Shown here piece after piece: positions 63,262 to 64,000 of a stretch of DNA of 64,000 nt. Origin of the DNA: Marixanthomonas ophiurae (GTDB taxonomy: Bacteria > Bacteroidota > Bacteroidia > Flavobacteriales > Flavobacteriaceae); assembly GCF_003413745.1 (NCBI RefSeq), contig NZ_QVID01000001.1:2046001-2110000 (forward strand), given 5' to 3'. Position 1 is the stretch's first letter. Each line of letters opens with the position of its first letter. The position numbers were made by a program, and so were the translations under genes. The notes under the pieces are model-generated. The model saw nothing but the letters and a program-made list of their open reading frames with translations, had not been told where the DNA came from and searched no databases.

Positions 63262-63760
63262 TTGTCAATATCTTTTAAAACTTGTGTTTCATCTGCTGAA
63301 ATTACAATTTCTGAATCGTTCCATTTCCATCCAAGGTTTTTCCATTTCTTTGAAATGACAACATTGTGGATACTTTATCCCTAATATTTGAATTTTTCAA
63401 ATGGAATTTTCTTGAATTACCACTTGAACCATCCGTTGTTTTTCCCACTATTTTTACATTTGGCAACCCTTTAAATGCGCTCGTAAAGACAGTTGCTGCG
63501 CTAAAGCTATTTTCATTAACCAAAATATAAATTGGTTGCGTATATAAATTCTTTCCATTATGTAAAACCATATAAAGCGGGGCACTAAATTTTGAAGTAT
63601 CAAATCTTTTTTGAAGCTCGAAATTGCTATTGAACTGATTTATTGCGTTTTTGTCGTTGTCTGTCAATTTCTCAGAATTATAGCTATATAGATCACCGTC
63701 CCTGGTTTTTGCTTTCCATTTTGTTTGTCCTTCCCAGAGAGGTGGGAAGGACACTCCATT
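63222..63760 (-). pseudogene. frameshifted and truncated S41-family peptidase
   Basis: The C-terminal half of an S41 (C-terminal-processing/tricorn-type) peptidase is readable. YILVNENSFSAATVFTSAF carries the catalytic-serine region and VKIVGKTTDGSSG follows. The first frame stops at 63302 after KTLDGNGTIQKL. Shifting by one base near 63320-63325 restores NDSEIVISADETQVLKD and a plausible end at 63222. The N-terminal half is absent: a stop precedes the frame at about 63763. A sequencing error could explain the shift but not the missing half. Confidence 0.6.
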
Positions 63761-63825
63761 TTAATAAGAAATCGTGAACTGAGCTTTGCTACATCTATCT
63801 TTATGTACTTACTTATTGTACACTT

Positions 63826-64000
63826 TTAATTATTTTTTGTAAATAAAAATTCGCTTCCGTTTTGCTTTATAAGCATTGTTTTGTTTTCGGGTTCAAATTC
63901 TAATCTCACCCCAGCTTGCGTAAACGTAAAAACATTCTCATCAATTACCTCTAGCGGAAATTTCGGTTGACCCGTTACTTGTGCTATTAAAGTATTGCCC
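63826..64000 (-). CDS. 3' end of a hydrolase-like gene, cut by the window
   Basis: This partial reverse-strand frame runs off the window's end, leaving about 57 C-terminal residues: NTLIAQVTGQPKFPLEVID, then FTFTQAGVRLEFEPENKTM and a final EFLFTKNN. The segment resembles the small C-terminal domain (DUF3471-like) found after serine beta-lactamase-type hydrolases in Bacteroidota. The main domain is outside the window. Confidence 0.5.
   Translation of the reverse strand, partial: GNTLIAQVTGQPKFPLEVIDENVFTFTQAGVRLEFEPENKTMLIKQNGSEFLFTKNN

Noticed and set aside
1-64000. CRISPR array, rRNA or complete tRNA genes
   Set aside because: I saw no regularly spaced direct repeats with unique spacers, no rRNA-like stretch and no full cloverleaf; the only periodic repeats are the short heptads, which have no spacers.

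Overview
The window comes from an AT-rich genome of the Bacteroidota, most likely a marine member of the Flavobacteriaceae. The evidence is the TAnnTTTG-type -7 promoter elements, a fused CcoNO cbb3 oxidase subunit, a Sec/lipoprotein-type (clade II) nitrous oxide reductase, many Bacteroidota-style lipoproteins, and a tandem array of roughly 800-residue FtsX/MacB permeases. No species can be named from the sequence alone.

Region 1 (1-10.5 kb) is a low-oxygen stress block. It holds an apparent operon of three tandem-domain universal stress proteins, an ATP-cone/Mrr-like nuclease and a beta-CASP metallo-beta-lactamase nuclease. These are followed by a YceI/porin/YceI-like group, two lipoproteins and a fourth universal stress protein.

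Region 2 (10.5-18.5 kb) is a nitrous oxide reduction cluster: a nosC-like lipoprotein cytochrome c, nosZ, a membrane protein, nosL, a NosL domain fused to a beta-barrel, then nosD, nosF and nosY. No nosR is present. Region 3 (18.5-22.8 kb) has a thioredoxin-like protein, a solitary heme-copper-oxidase-subunit-I-like membrane protein divergent from a CoA transferase, and an Rrf2 Fe-S regulator with a hemerythrin partner.

Region 4 (22.8-34.4 kb) is a complete cbb3 oxidase locus (ccoI, S, NO, Q, P, G, H and a SafE-like protein), a 43-residue membrane peptide, and a reverse-strand operon of a small membrane protein, hemN and ric/scdA.

Regions 1-4 are tied together by one regulatory layout. A TGA-N6-TCA (Crp/Fnr-type) box begins exactly 35 bp before a TAnnTTTG-like -7 octamer in ten promoter arrangements using nine boxes. 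This puts the box centre at about -41.5, the class II activator position. The regulator gene itself is not in the window.

Region 5 (34.5-37.7 kb) is a decaying accessory island: a terminator with a short tRNA-like 3' end, a frameshifted phosphatase-like gene, an intact AbiEi/AbiEii pair with an 18-bp inverted-repeat operator, and fused remnants of hsdM and hipA.

Region 6 (37.7-63.1 kb) is an NtrY/NtrC-like two-component system divergent from an export locus. The locus has a membrane-fusion protein, a MacB-type ATPase, seven paralogous FtsX/MacB permeases, a GIN-domain protein, a second ATPase and a TolC-like protein. Spacers between permeases carry 7-bp-period GTNNNCA repeats and covarying hairpins. 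The window ends with a truncated small ORF, a frameshifted S41 peptidase fragment and the 3' end of another reverse-strand gene.
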